A DNA stretch of 64,000 bases from the NCBI GenBank assembly GCA_018136815.1, contig CM030932.1:7434001-7498000 (forward strand), written 5' to 3'. How positions within the stretch are numbered: the first letter of the stretch is position 1; the number at the start of each line of letters is the position of its first letter. Positions 43,254 through 53,995 of this stretch are shown one piece after another. The notes below the pieces were generated by a model. It made no database searches, had not been told where the DNA came from, and worked only from the letters and a program-made list of their open reading frames with translations. The position numbers and the translations under genes are program-made. The stretch is from Isochrysis galbana. Lineage: Eukaryota > Haptophyta > Isochrysidales > Isochrysidaceae.

Positions 43254-45473
43254 TTAGCCCTCGTCGAAGCTCTCTGTCAACCCTCCAAAATATGTGCGTC
43301 GCTGCTGCGCGGGGGCTCCAAGCACGTGGTGCGGAGGCTGCTGCGATGGCGATTGGCCTGTCCCTGTTGGCATAGTCATGGGCAGCGACAACGCCACTGG
43401 CCCAGAGCGGAGTTGGAGCCCTTTGCTGCCGGCTAGAAAAGCTTGAGAGTGCGAGCCTCCTTGTGTAGCCGCATGCATCGCAAGATGCGGGCTTGTGTTG
43501 AGCGCGGCCGACTGAGCAGAAAGCTGCCCCATCGTGCTGCCGTTGTGCTGCATGGCATGTGGATTGTTCGTATTTGGCGGCGTTAGCGTGCGGGACGCAC
43601 TTGCCCCGGGCGATGGTTGCCGTGTTGAGCCAAACGAGGGTCGCTCGTTGGCATCAAGTGCTGCCTGAGCGGCTTTGAGCTGCTGTTTCCTACGCGCCGA
43701 GGCTTTGAGCTACACAAAGCGTAAGGCAAAAGTGGAGCTTAGGTCATGACGTCACGACACGTGTTGTGGGCTAAGCGCTCCAGTAGAGGGCTAGCACATG
43801 TAGGCACATCTACCCTGGTGTCCTCGCCCGGCCCTTGCTTACCGTCTGCCACGTCTTCTCGTATTTGCGCACGAGCTCAGCCTGCTGCTTTTGCCCGTCG
43901 AGGGCCGCCTCGAGCTGAGCACGAAGCGAGCGAATCTCCGACTCCGCTGCAGATGTCCGGTCCGAGCATGAAGGGCCTGCATGTACCTCCCGGACGATTG
44001 CTAGGGCTTTTTTCGTCAAACGAAGTTGCTCTGCACCACGCCGCTGGACCTTGGCTAGCGCTGCCTGGATCTCAGCGCACCGCTGCTTGAGCGCGGCCTT
44101 TTCGGCAAGGAGTGCCGAGACCTGAGATGGGTAGGTCACCAGCAAGACCGAGTGGCTTTGGACTCCAGTTTCGCGACGTGGATTCTCAGCTTGCCAGGGA
44201 AGTGCATCCTCTCTCGGATCTTCTGGCGCTAGACGATATCAAGGTGCGTGGGAGCGTGTGGGCACGCTGAGACGAATGACAGGCGTACTGATGCAAACGG
44301 TCAAGAGATGACCAGATACTCACCTGTGCGCGCAACGCTGTGTTGCTTGTGCCATCGGATGCCCGCGCATTCGCACCGCCCGGCGATACGCCTGGTGGTG
44401 TGGTAGTGAGCAGCTCTGACGAGCGAGCTCCTGAGGAAGCAGCCAAAGCCGGGACCACGCAATACCTGAGAGAAGTCAGTGCCACGGGGTCAGCTTCGCC
44501 TTTCGAGTATCGTACGGGTTCTTCGCGTAGGGCGTGGTGAGATTAAGCTGCTCATGTTGCGCCCATGATGGGCAAAAGTCAGCATGACGGTGGCGAAGAG
44601 ACCTTTGGGTTAGAGTGGGCGTGAGCATTACTAGGCTGTGGAGATGAGAGGCGGAGAAAGCGGCATGGGACGCAGCAACGAAGCGCGACTCACGAGTCAG
44701 AGAGCAGCCCCCCTCCGAGCGAGATGCGTGAGGAAGCGGACGATTGAGGAGGCAATAGTAGCTCGGCAGTTGCTAGCTCCTCTGCGCCAAAGTGCAGTGC
44801 CTCGAGCGTGGAAAGTAAGTGCGAACCCAAATTCGAGAGCGCCGCGTAGGTAGCTGCATTGGCCGACACGGCTGCTGCGGAGGTGGAGCCGACAGACGAC
44901 TTGGACGCGGAGTCTCCGCCAATGTTTGCATCTTCCCTGTTGTCGGCATCCACAGTACCAGCATTCTCGCCCCTAGCCCTCTGTGCTGGTGCTGGCGCGG
45001 AGGTAGACGCGGGAACTGCCTCCTGATGCGCGTCACGTAAAGTTATCCGACATTTGAGCTCGTGCGCGCGTTGCGAATGGGCGAGAGCCAGGAGTCTCAG
45101 AGACTGGAGTGACTGTACGTCGGTAGTGGAGAGCGTTGCTCGCACGTACTGCTCTGCAGCCGCCTCCAGCCTCTGCCGCGGGGTGGTGGCCGAATGGAGG
45201 GCTTAGCACAGGATGTGATGAATGGGCGTCAGACTTTGGGTGAGCGCGAGGAGCACGCGGGGGGTTGGGTGAAAGGGCAATCGGGCATCGAACGATTGCT
45301 ATGCAGCGCGCGTTCCATCCGCATTGTTGTGTGTGTGTCTGCATGTGTACGTGTGATGGCGTCACCTGTGCAGCCTCCCTCCACCTGCCTTCGTCGTGCA
45401 GCTCCTCCGCCTCGACCGCTAGTTCGTGTGCGCGCACGAGCGGAGGTCTGACCGATGCCGCTGCTGGCTGCAT
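43254..45473 (-). CDS. MIT-domain and coiled-coil protein, NRBF2/Atg38-like
   Basis: Exons (minus): 45473-45366, 45172-44694, 44465-44324, 44222 to about 44140, about 44140-43843, 43709-43254. The first two join in phase to give AHELAVEAEELHDEGRWREA, QRLEAAAEQYVRATLSTTDV and LRLLALAHSQRAHELKC. This is a three-helix MIT-like bundle as in NRBF2, a subunit of the autophagy PI3-kinase complex. A Ser/Ala-rich linker follows, then a coiled coil (RQKIRERMHF... and ALLAEKAALKQRCAEIQAAL) and a Gln/Ser-rich tail. Exons 1-2-3 are in phase. Between KATRSCW and LVTYPSQVSALL the frame slips, which needs a 27-nt micro-intron or a one-base error. The MIT domain is a pattern match; the NRBF2 role is inference. 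Confidence 0.5.
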
Positions 45474-46469
45474 CTCTCCTTCTTCCCCCCGTCCCTCTCC
45501 CTCCGTCTCCCCCTTTCTCTCTCCCCCTCTCTATCCCTCGCTAGCTCGCTCCCTCTGCCTCTGCCTCCCTCCCTCCCGCCCTTCCTCTCTTACCCTCTCT
45601 CCCCCTTTTTACCGTTGGCGCCCTCCACCCCTCCCCTCCTCCCTCTCCCTCTCTATCTTTCTCTCTCTTTCCCGGGAGTTCCCGAGAGAGAGGAGACGGA
45701 GAGAGAGGGGAGAGAGAGGACGGGAGGCGAGAGCGGGCGGCCGCGGGAAGAGTTTTACTATTAGAGGCAGCTGCTTCATGGATAAGCCCCATTTCTATGC
45801 GGTAAAATAAATGTTGGCCCTTATTAGATGGACATCTGGAGGTCAGAGACTGCAACCTCAGGTTCGGATTTATTCTCCGCACCACCCCTTCTCGTGGAAC
45901 CCCGAGAGACTCATTTTTCGCCCCGACCCCCTTCCCTCCCCCATAAAGGAGGGTGTGGAGATACTAGGCGGAATCTAATGAGAAAGATGAAATAAGATGT
46001 ACACATTTTCGACTCCATTTCCATTTCAACACAGACCCGAAAACGTTTTCGCACTCCTGGAAATTGAAATTGAAATTGACGTCGAACAACGATACACGAG
46101 AGCACCAGACACCAGAGGTGGCATTGTGCGACGCGCGCCTGAGTTCCCCGGGCACCCGGCTGCGTGCGGTGTTGTGGTGTACTTGCGCCGCGTGACCGAA
46201 TAGACGTGTGGCGAAACTTTTTGATTTTTGAGGTACTCCGTGCCCAGCCAATTCCTGAGCGCGCGTTGAAGGCTGGCACGGCAACTTCCATCCGCGGGTC
46301 GACCCAGCCCGCGAGCAACCAAGAAGCCCCTCCGGCTGCATCGCCGATCGCCATCGCGATCGGCGACGTCGCAAAAGTTGTTCTTCGTGAGGAGGGGGAG
46401 GCAGGAGGGGCGAGTTCAGTTCCGGGCGCCCCAGGCGTCGAGCGGCCGCTCAGGTATCATACATAGGCG
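45474..46469. other. CT-rich tract and intergenic region
   Basis: 45475-45670 is pyrimidine-rich on the plus strand (CTCTCCCTCTATC-type), switching to purine-rich GAGAGAGG at 45688-45725. Both lie directly upstream of the minus-strand start at 45473. 46060-46080 has three AATTGA units. No gene is supported. Confidence 0.45.
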
Positions 46470-47330
46470 GGGGGCGCGTGGCTCCGCAGGAGGACACCAA
46501 GGAGCGCGCGTTGAAGGCCATCCGCTGCTGGTACCATCTAGACACCGACCGCAGCACGCTACGGACGAAGGCCGACTGCCGACTGGGCCAAGGAGTTTGG
46601 CATCGACAGACCGCGCTTCACCTATTGGGAGCGCCATATAGGAGAAGACACGATCGATGCGATCAAGCGCGGCGTCATCCCGCTTCCGGACCGCCCACCC
46701 TCAGCCTCTGGCGAGCAGAGGTCGTACGCACGCGCATCTGCGTTGGTTTCGGGCGCATCACCTGCGGTGAAATTGGGCACACTGCATGGGTACGACTTGG
46801 ACTCTCTCAAGACGCAGCTGGAGAAGGCATGCACTCGAGTCGGCGACGCGAGGCCCTATGGCGCAAACAAAGGGCACGCGGGGGATGTGGATGTACAGGG
46901 AATGGCTCCGAGAGCGACGGCGGGTCGTCGGGTTCAAGTTCAAGCACAGATGGGCTTGAAGAGGAGGGGGGGGAGGGGGAGGCAGGCAGCAGTGCTGCAC
47001 ACGGCAGTTCGTCTGCGCGGCCTGCTGGCGCAGGGCGTGGGAGCGGTAGGCCTCGAAAGAAGCAGCGCTTCTCAACGGGGTCTTCCTCGAGATGGGGCCA
47101 ATAACATACGGTGAGGGCTTAGAAGTCGCCCGGAAGGAGCACGCGCGGCTAGCTGAATTGAAAGAAGGTAAGAAAGCTCGAGCGGCTCACCGCAAAGCGG
47201 CGGAGGAGCAGAGAACACTGGGCCGAAAGGTGGCAGCGCGCGCGGCTGCGGCCAAATTATTGTGGGCAATTGATGGCGACGCCTCACGTCTGAAGAAGCA
47301 CGAGTTAATGGACTTGCTCAACGAGGTAGG
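46470..47330 (+). pseudogene. Frameshifted ORFs of an unknown protein, possibly mobile-element derived
   Basis: Several frames must be joined to follow it: LKAIRCWYHLDTDRSTL (46500-46560), DWAKEFGIDRPRFTYWERHI and LGTLHGYDLDSLKTQLEKAC (46581-46835), MWMYREWLRERRRVV (about 46888), then a Ser/Gly-rich part and GRPRKKQRF. Then ITYGEGLEVARKEHARLAEL and SRLKKHELMDLLNEVG (47095-47330) follow. The last segment resembles a SAP-like LKxxEL motif. I count at least two frameshifts, one in a G-run. The coding quality between the breaks is good, so it is a decayed gene; the family is unknown. Confidence 0.45.
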
Positions 47331-47591
47331 CGCGAGTGGCGGACCTGGCCATCGGGAGCCGACTCGGCGCGCATCGCCTGGAGGAGCTCCGCGTCCTCCT
47401 CGGCCGACCAGCAGAGGAAGCGGCCCTGCGTGGCGATGCCAGCAATGTACTGTTCGGCGCAGGTGGGAAGGGACGACGACAACGCTGGCGCAAAGGGCTT
47501 GCGCGGCGGCACGGAAGAGGGCTTGCGTCTTGCGTGGCTTGCGCGGCGGCGCAACAGGTCTGCGCCGTGGCGTCTTGAGCGGCACCTCGCC

Positions 47592-47821
47592 GTCGAGTGG
47601 TGTTTGCGCACTTCCTCGTTCGGCCAGAGGGGTTGTGTGTTGTGTCCGGTGTCGTGCGCAGCGCGCGACCGCTCGGCGAGCTCAACCCACTGGAGCTCGA
47701 CTCGGTCGTTGCACAGTCGAGTGGTGTTGCGCACTCCCTCGTTTGGCCAGAGGGGTTGTGTCGTTCGGAGACGGCGGCGTCATGAGCAGCGCGCGACCGC
47801 TCGGCGAGCTCAACCCACTGG
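47592..47821 (+). repeat. Two-copy direct repeat, about 100 bp, period about 126 bp
   Basis: Copy A (47592-47693) and copy B (47716-47821) both run from GTCGAGTGGTGTT through CGGCCAGAGGGGTTGTGT and GCGCGCGACCGCTCGGCG to CTCAACCCACTGG. Copy B is slightly changed. The duplication interrupts the ORFs of the unknown protein around it. Confidence 0.85.
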
Positions 47822-48382
47822 CCACTGGACGACTCGGTCACCGCACCTACGAGGAGATCCGCAGCCCAGCCCTCAAGTTCTGCGAACACATGGAGGAGGG
47901 CATGAGGGGTGCCATCCTGGCGATGCTGCTCGTCACAGCCTCCGGTATGGGCCGTGGATGTGGAGACTTCCGCGTGGATGTGGCCAAGCAAGGAACGCTA
48001 CCCGTCGATGTGGGCACTCATCGAGCCATACATGGGCCGTTGGTGCAAGGCAAAACTCATGCTCGTCGGCGACTACTCTGACGAGTACGAGAAGATCCCC
48101 AAGACCAAGTACATTGGAGACGACGCGGCCGTCGCGTACCTCTGCATGGAATACATCACGGCGGTCGCGTACGGTGAAACGAGTCCAATGGTGCAAGTGC
48201 GCCGAGCAGCTGGCAAACTCTGGATGGAGAACCAGAAGGCCGTCCTCGCACGCATCACGGACCTCGCCACCCAGGATCAGCCAAGCGACATGGTCGCCTG
48301 CCAGCAGAATGACATTGACAACAGGATCGAGGAGGAGCGGTGTGAGAAAAAGACGAAGAAGATGAAAACTCAGCCTTCTTAG
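47822..48382 (+). pseudogene. 3' part of an unknown protein, two frames
   Basis: The first frame gives YEEIRSPALKFCEHMEEGMR and a hydrophobic AILAMLLVTASG. After a frame change near 47960-47990 the second gives YPSMWALIEPYMGRWCKAKL, MLVGDYSDEYEKIPKTKYIG and a charged end KKTKKMKTQPS before the stop at 48380-48382. Its aromatic and acidic residues argue for real coding. It lies on the same strand and close to 46470-47330 and could be the same broken gene. Not recognised. Confidence 0.4.
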
Positions 48383-49410
48383 GGTGTGTCCGCTTAGCGT
48401 TTTCGTACAGAACGTTAGCTGCTATGCGCACGCGCCGCGTCCTTGTGCATGTACTAACATAACAGTCTGAGTGGAAACAAAACTATCACATGGCCCTCTT
48501 TTGACGGAACTTACGTAGTTGTATGACTTGGGATAAACAGAGGAAACGCAGAGAAAAAAGTCCACATGCGCACGCACGGCGTTGCCGCGGGGGAACCGAT
48601 GCACATCGCGCCGTGCGCATGCACGGCGTGCATGGATGATTGCAAAACTCACCACACATGTCCCGTGAAATATCTCTCTTATACTGGACGTTTGCGTAAG
48701 TGTAGACGAACCGCAGAGAATCAAATTGGCATACGCACGGCGTCTCCATTGGGGCGCGCTGGTTCGTCAGGAAAAAGACACTGTGACAACTGCTGCCGAA
48801 AATAGACCAGTCCTTAAAAGCGCGCGCCGTAGATGTTAAACGCCGATACCAGGGTTCCGTGTGGATATTGTTGTATAGATGACTATGGACATTTGATCGC
48901 TCAATTCGACTGATGCCCCACAATTGACGGAACGACACCTTAGAGGGCGGTTCGGCTGTGCGGCGTCCGCCGTGATCTGGTCGACCGGCGCGGCGGGGTG
49001 GGCGGGAGAGGAGGTGGGGAGTGTGGCGTGCTCCATGACTCTATCGTTTTAACAATAATTGCTGCGCGGCGTGAATATTAAGAATTCTTTTTCGTTGCAT
49101 CACACCTGGATGATACAAGAGCCCAAACTAACAAATCGTGAATGAACGAAAGGAAGCCTTTCTGCTTAGCGAGCCGCGGGCACAACTTGAACTGGGACGC
49201 AACCGGCCATCATACCACATGAAGCCCTCTCAGCTTCCCGCTATAGGGCGCCCGTACTTTGAAGGGGGGCAGATCGTGTGGACAGCATGAACGCAGCGTA
49301 CATACGTATCGCCTCCTTTGCACACCATGCATGCCCCATGCGCCATGCGTTACACTTCCCGGCCGAGGCAGCACGACGAGCCATGGACGCCTTGCCAGCC
49401 GAAACGACCT
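48383..49410. other. Intergenic region
   Basis: A 150-residue minus ORF (48486-48938) has no recognisable domain and covers a stretch with imperfect GCACGGCGT palindromes (48570-48640). It may be chance. I see no other structure. The 3' end of the DUF1499 gene lies at 49411. Confidence 0.4.
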
Positions 49411-50223
49411 CTACGAATTCACGCCGACCGCGCGTCCGACCGACTTCCAGCCCTGCACCTCTAGGCGCTTGCGCATGTCACGGATGCGCTCGCGCTGCCG
49501 CTTGTCATCTGAGCCAGCGCGAGGGGCAGAGCGGTAGCCAACGACGGGTGAATTGAGGGAGAACAGGAATTCGACATCATCCCTAATGCCGGTGATAGGA
49601 TCCTCAAATTCTAGCAAGAAGTACCTGAACACCACGGTGCCAGAGGGACCCGTGAGCCATGGGACTTGGGGAGGCGGCATCATGTGTCAACGCAGAAATG
49701 CGCACCTCGGCTCGTCCTTGACGATGGTGCAGCCTTCGAACGCCTGCAGCATGGTGCGCATCTCGTCCTGCGCTGTCTCGATCGACTTGCGCTCCTTGGC
49801 CACCGGCGTCGCCCCCCCCTCTGCTGCGAGCTGGGCACGCAGCGCGGCACGGCGCGCATCATTCGCCGAGGTGACACGCATCTCCTCGGGCGCGTACGTC
49901 CAAGGCGGGACATAGCCGTCGTCGTCGGGGGAGCCGAAGCTAGTAATACACCCCTTCTTGTCACAGAACTGCAGCCTGCCTGACTTGCTCCCGTCTGCCC
50001 CCTTGCCAATGACTCCCAGATCGCCTGGCCTTGGTGCGTCGGCGCCTGTGAGTGCCGTGAGGCCCGGGATGCCCTTGAGCGTGAAGGTGGGCACGGAGGT
50101 GTCGGCACGCGAGCCGAGCGGAACACTGATGAACGCGGCCGCTCCGCCGAGCACCGTGCGCCGGCCCATTTCCGCCCGCGAGGAGGGCGAGAGTGAGAGC
50201 GCGCCGGCGAGGAGCGTCAGCAT
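49411..50223 (-). CDS. DUF1499 protein with twin-arginine lumenal targeting
   Basis: Two exons, GT-AG and in phase: 50223-49706 and 49624-49411; 243 aa. The N-terminus has a short hydrophobic start (MLTLLAGALSLSPSSRA), then a twin-arginine motif and hydrophobic core (GRRTVLGGAAAFISVPLGSRAD), as expected for delivery into the thylakoid lumen. The mature part matches DUF1499: LGVIGKGADGSKSGRLQFC, a middle with CITSFGSPDDD, and after the intron DDVEFLF, GYRSAPRAGSDDKRQRERI and a final basic helix. DUF1499 proteins are found in plants, algae and bacteria; their biochemical role is unclear. This is the clearest sign in the window of a plastid-bearing organism. A family A repeat begins about 60 bp upstream of the start. 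Confidence 0.88.
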
Positions 50224-50284
50224 CGACCTGGCGGGGCGGGGGGGGACCAGCAGCTTGCTCGCAGATATTGTTAGAGTTTTCTTG

Positions 50285-50455
50285 TCTATACTGGTTTAAT
50301 CCTATTGCTGCGGGTCCGTAGCCCTCATCGGCAACGGAGCAACGGAGCCCCTAGCCCCAAGTGGGGGAGTGCGCGGTTGGCGCATGGCTCGCCCGATGCA
50401 TGTGGCTAGGAATGCTAGCCAATAAGATACTCTACAAGACTACAATTCTCAACGT
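50285..50455 (+). repeat. LINE 3'-end repeat (family A), copy next to DUF1499 start
   Basis: The order is TGCTGCGGGTCCG, CGGCAACGGAGC (repeated once), GTGCGCGGTTGGCGCATGG, ATGTGGCTAGGAATGCTAGCC and an end at TACAAGACTACAATTCTC. It matches the minus-strand copy at 12478-12625 almost block by block. No ORF2 is attached, so it is a 5'-truncated or solo copy. 50456-50985 holds only ACTAGACACTAGACACTAG-type repeats and C-runs. Confidence 0.75.
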
Positions 50456-50985
50456 GGTGCCCCCGCCAAGAGGTCACTGCAGTCTCTACGATCTACGATC
50501 TACAACACTAGACACTAGACACTAGGCACTAAGCACTAAGGACTAAGGGTACTAAGGGCGGTCAAACAATGATTTATAACCACTAACATGCGGAGGGGGT
50601 TGCATTTTTTGACTGTCCCCCCAAGCCCATAAAAACTCCTGGGGGGCTTAACTGCTTCCACGAAAAATTGCCGAGGAAAATGTTGGGTTCCCCCCCCCCC
50701 CATCGCCCCCCTCTGCCCTCTGCACGCGCGCTTGGGCTCTAACAACTAACAGTAACAGTACACAGTACAGACCTGGCGGTCGCGCCGCGGGGCCGATAAG
50801 GTTATTTCGGGGCCGTTCTTTCACGACACGCGATTCCCCCGAGATCCGTCCGCGCTATCGGGCGCCAGAGACCTTCATCTCGTGCCTAGAGCAGGGGAGA
50901 CGTCACGCACGACGTCACTCGCGGAGCACCCCATGCACCCTGCCACAATGCGTCAACGCGTGCACACGGCTGAAAGAAGGAGCCT

Positions 50986-52831
50986 TCAATAGTGGTTGGA
51001 CATCCAAGCAAGTACTTGCGCTCTACCGCCGGGGGGGGAGAAGGCGAGGGGGAGTGGGGGTGTAGAAAGTATGCTACGTGTAGGTAGAAGCATGTGGTGG
51101 ACGGCGAGAGGGTCGGAGGGATTGAAGGTGGGGAGGCGGCGGAAACGGTGGATGGTGATTTGTGCGGCGCGACGGGTGGCCTCCGAGGACATGCCGACAG
51201 CGAAAGGGGCGAAGGCGAGGAAGGAGTCCTCGGCGTCCTCGGCCGCGGCGCCGGTGAGGCCGGACATGGTGGACTCGATGTGGCGGAGGAGGGCGCGCCC
51301 GCCATCGAGGGCTTCCTCCGGACAGTCGTCGAGGAGATTGGCGACGCGGGTGGCGTTGGCGGAGAGGCAGTCGAGGACGATGGACGAGAGGGAGCGGTCG
51401 AGGAGGAGTTCGGCGGGGAGGGTGGGGGATGTGAGGGGGCGACGGAAGAAGTGGCGAAACGGCTCGTGCGCGAGGATGCATCTGGTGGTGAGGCGTCGGA
51501 GCCACGAGTGGTAGGTGTCGGGGTCGAGGTCGTAGGCAAGGGCCGCGGTGGACCCCGGCGGGAGGGAGATGAGTCGAGGCGGCTTATCGAGCGGGGAGCG
51601 GAAAGTATGTGGGTCGAAAACGAGGTCGTAGAGAGGAGGAGTGGGGTCGTCGTGGTCAGAGGATTCTTGGTCGGAAGATGGCGGCGGCGGGCGGCGCGGG
51701 GCGGCCGGGGGGCGGGTCGGCGGCGGCGGCGGAGGCGGTGGTGGGGGTGGTGGCGGCGGAGGCGGCGGAGGCGGCGGAGGCGGTGGCGGTGGTGGTGGTG
51801 CGGGCGATGGGACAGGCGGCGAATGGGGGTAAGTAAGGAGCTGTGGGTGGTGGAGTCGGTGGTGGCGAGAGGGGAGCAAGGGGAGGAGGTTGGGAGGGGA
51901 CGGAGTGCGCGGGGTGGGATGCGTGGAGCTGGAGGAGGCGGCGGGCAATCGCGTCGACGAGGTAGTAGGCTTCGGACGGAGTGGCGGGATGGGAGGTGGT
52001 GAAGGGCGATGGTTGGGTGGTGGTGGGAAAAAAAGGGGCAGGCTGAGGCGGGTGATGGCTGTAGAGTTGGAGGAGGGGTGAGGGAGGCGGGGCTGCGTCC
52101 GGGGGAAGGCGGTAGAGGTCGGAGTTGATGAGCGGGCTGGTCCCGTGCGGGTTGTAGGGGGAGGGATGGTGCGGGAGATATGGCTGTGGTGGGTGAGCGG
52201 TGAGATGTTGTGTCATTGGGATGGAGGGAAAGGGATGAGCAGGGGAGAGGGAGGGCAGGCTTGCGGAGGGCGGGGGTGGCGGGTGGGAGGGGTAGGGTGG
52301 GGGACAGGAGGGCGTGGCGAGGTGCGGGAAGGGGGAGTAGAACAGGGGCTGAGCTGGCGTGGCAGTGGGGGGAGCTGGGTAATGTGGATGACTGGACTGT
52401 GGGTGTTGATGCTGCTGGGTGGTGTGAGAGGTCATGGGCTGGTCGAATGTTGGCAGATCGGGGGCATCGGCGGCAGGGACGTGGGAGGGCGGTGTTGGGT
52501 GGGAAGGCGTGGGCGGCACGCCTCCGCTACCATGTGGTTGTGCGGAGTGAGAGGCTGTGGCTGCTGTGTGTGATGGTGTGGATGGGCTATGGATGGTAGT
52601 AACATGTGAAGTACAGACAGAAGAGGGAGCGGAGGATGGGGTGACACGGGTGAGGGAGGCACGCGCGGATGAAGGCGAGACCGAGGGTTCGGTCTCGAAC
52701 GGCATGGAGACGAGCGGGACGAGTACAGGGGGCACGAGCAGACCAGAAGGGCACGGGAGCGCTCGAGCGGTGGCGCTGGCGACGAGAACGAAGAACCTAG
52801 GGAGAGGACACTCACGGGGAAAAGTAAACAC
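50986..52831 (-). pseudogene. gag-like retroelement protein with a frameshift in a poly-Pro run
   Basis: One frame starts at 52831 and is a Pro/Ser/His-rich N-terminal region of about 350 residues. Near 51810, inside a CGG/CCG run, the coding sense moves to another frame. That frame continues to 50986 with a folded-looking part (YHSWLRRLTTRCILAHEPFR, LLLDRSLSSIVLDCLSANAT, GRALLRHIESTM, AAQITIHRFRRLPTF). The helical end resembles gag or UBN2-type capsid regions of retroelements. No polymerase follows. A partial copy of its 5' part is at 57296-57540, which supports a repeated element. The frameshift could be real or a sequencing error in the GC-run. Confidence 0.5.
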
Positions 52832-53995
52832 CGGGAAGGGAAAAGACGCGGGAAGAGAGAGGGATGAAACGGGGCCGGAAACTCAAGGAGACACTCGGGG
52901 AGAGAACGGGGGAAGGAGAGAGAGAGGAGGCGGGCCCGGTGGGCCGACGCGGGGAAGGGGCGTCGGAGCGTGACAACAAGGAAAGGGGGGCGCGGGGGAA
53001 AAGCGATGGCAGGAAAAGGGGACGCGATGGAAAGAGGGGGGACTGGGGCGAGGCGGCGGGGAGGGAGTCACGCGAAGAGAACCTAATGAACGGGGACGTG
53101 CGAGGGGGACGGGCAACCCCCCCTACCCGCAACAGCCGCCGCCACCTTATGCTCCTGTCCATCACCACTGAAATGCAGTGAAAAGATGATAGGGAGAGAG
53201 GGGGGGAGAGCTAGCAATAGTGGCCTAAATCTTCAATAGTTTTTATACACTCGACGATAATGCACTAGTAGAGTGTAGCTGCACAGAGCGCCACAGCATT
53301 GATATTGTCGGGAGAAGGCCGATGGGTGACGTGGAAGGCCCATCCACGCATCGCACTGCCATAGCCTGCGCACCAGATTTCCGTGAGAGTTGTGTGCAGG
53401 GGAGCCATTCCATCTGCTCGCGGTGAAGTGCGCAGACATGGAGCGTGGACGCTCTTGCATGAATCCCCAATCCCTCAGCTCCTATTGGGAGCTGAAAGCG
53501 TCAGCGTCATGGACAGTTTAGCATGCAACAAAATACGATACTACAAGAGATACATGATGGCGATTCTCACTCCTCATGGCTTTGTGGTGGCCTTGAAGAG
53601 AATCCATACCAGCTGCCGAAGACGAGCTTGAGCGCTTACGAGGCGCATGACATCGGCACTGGTGACGGGGAAGCACATTTGGGACCGTTTGCACACTTCC
53701 AAGTAAGGCATTCCGACATGCAAAGTGCCAGATGTTTAAGCACAGATTTTGGGAGTATGTGAGGCTGTGGCAGTTGACCCTATGTCGTTGACATCTAGTC
53801 TGCATGTCGTGAGCCGCGCGGCCTGCAGCACCTAGCACCGATGCGAGAGTACGGTGCAGTCATCATGCTTTGATGACGACGGGAGCCTTGCGAGCGAGAT
53901 GCATGGATTTGCTATGGAAATGGAAATGCGTCGCCCGAATCCAGAGCGAGAGGGACGTTGCTCTCGTGGCAAGAAGTTGAATCTAGGCTTGGAGA
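52832..53995. other. GA-rich leader of the gag-like element and intergenic region
   Basis: 52800-53095 is purine-rich on plus (GGGCCGGAAACTCAAG, GGGAAGGGG) and is repeated at 57390-57540. It fits the 5' leader of the gag-like element. From 53180 to 53995 there is no supported gene. Confidence 0.45.

Noticed and set aside
51094..52002. 302-aa Gly/Glu/Arg-rich plus-strand ORF
   Set aside because: Antisense to the gag-like frame and explained by GC-rich, Pro-coding sequence on the other strand.
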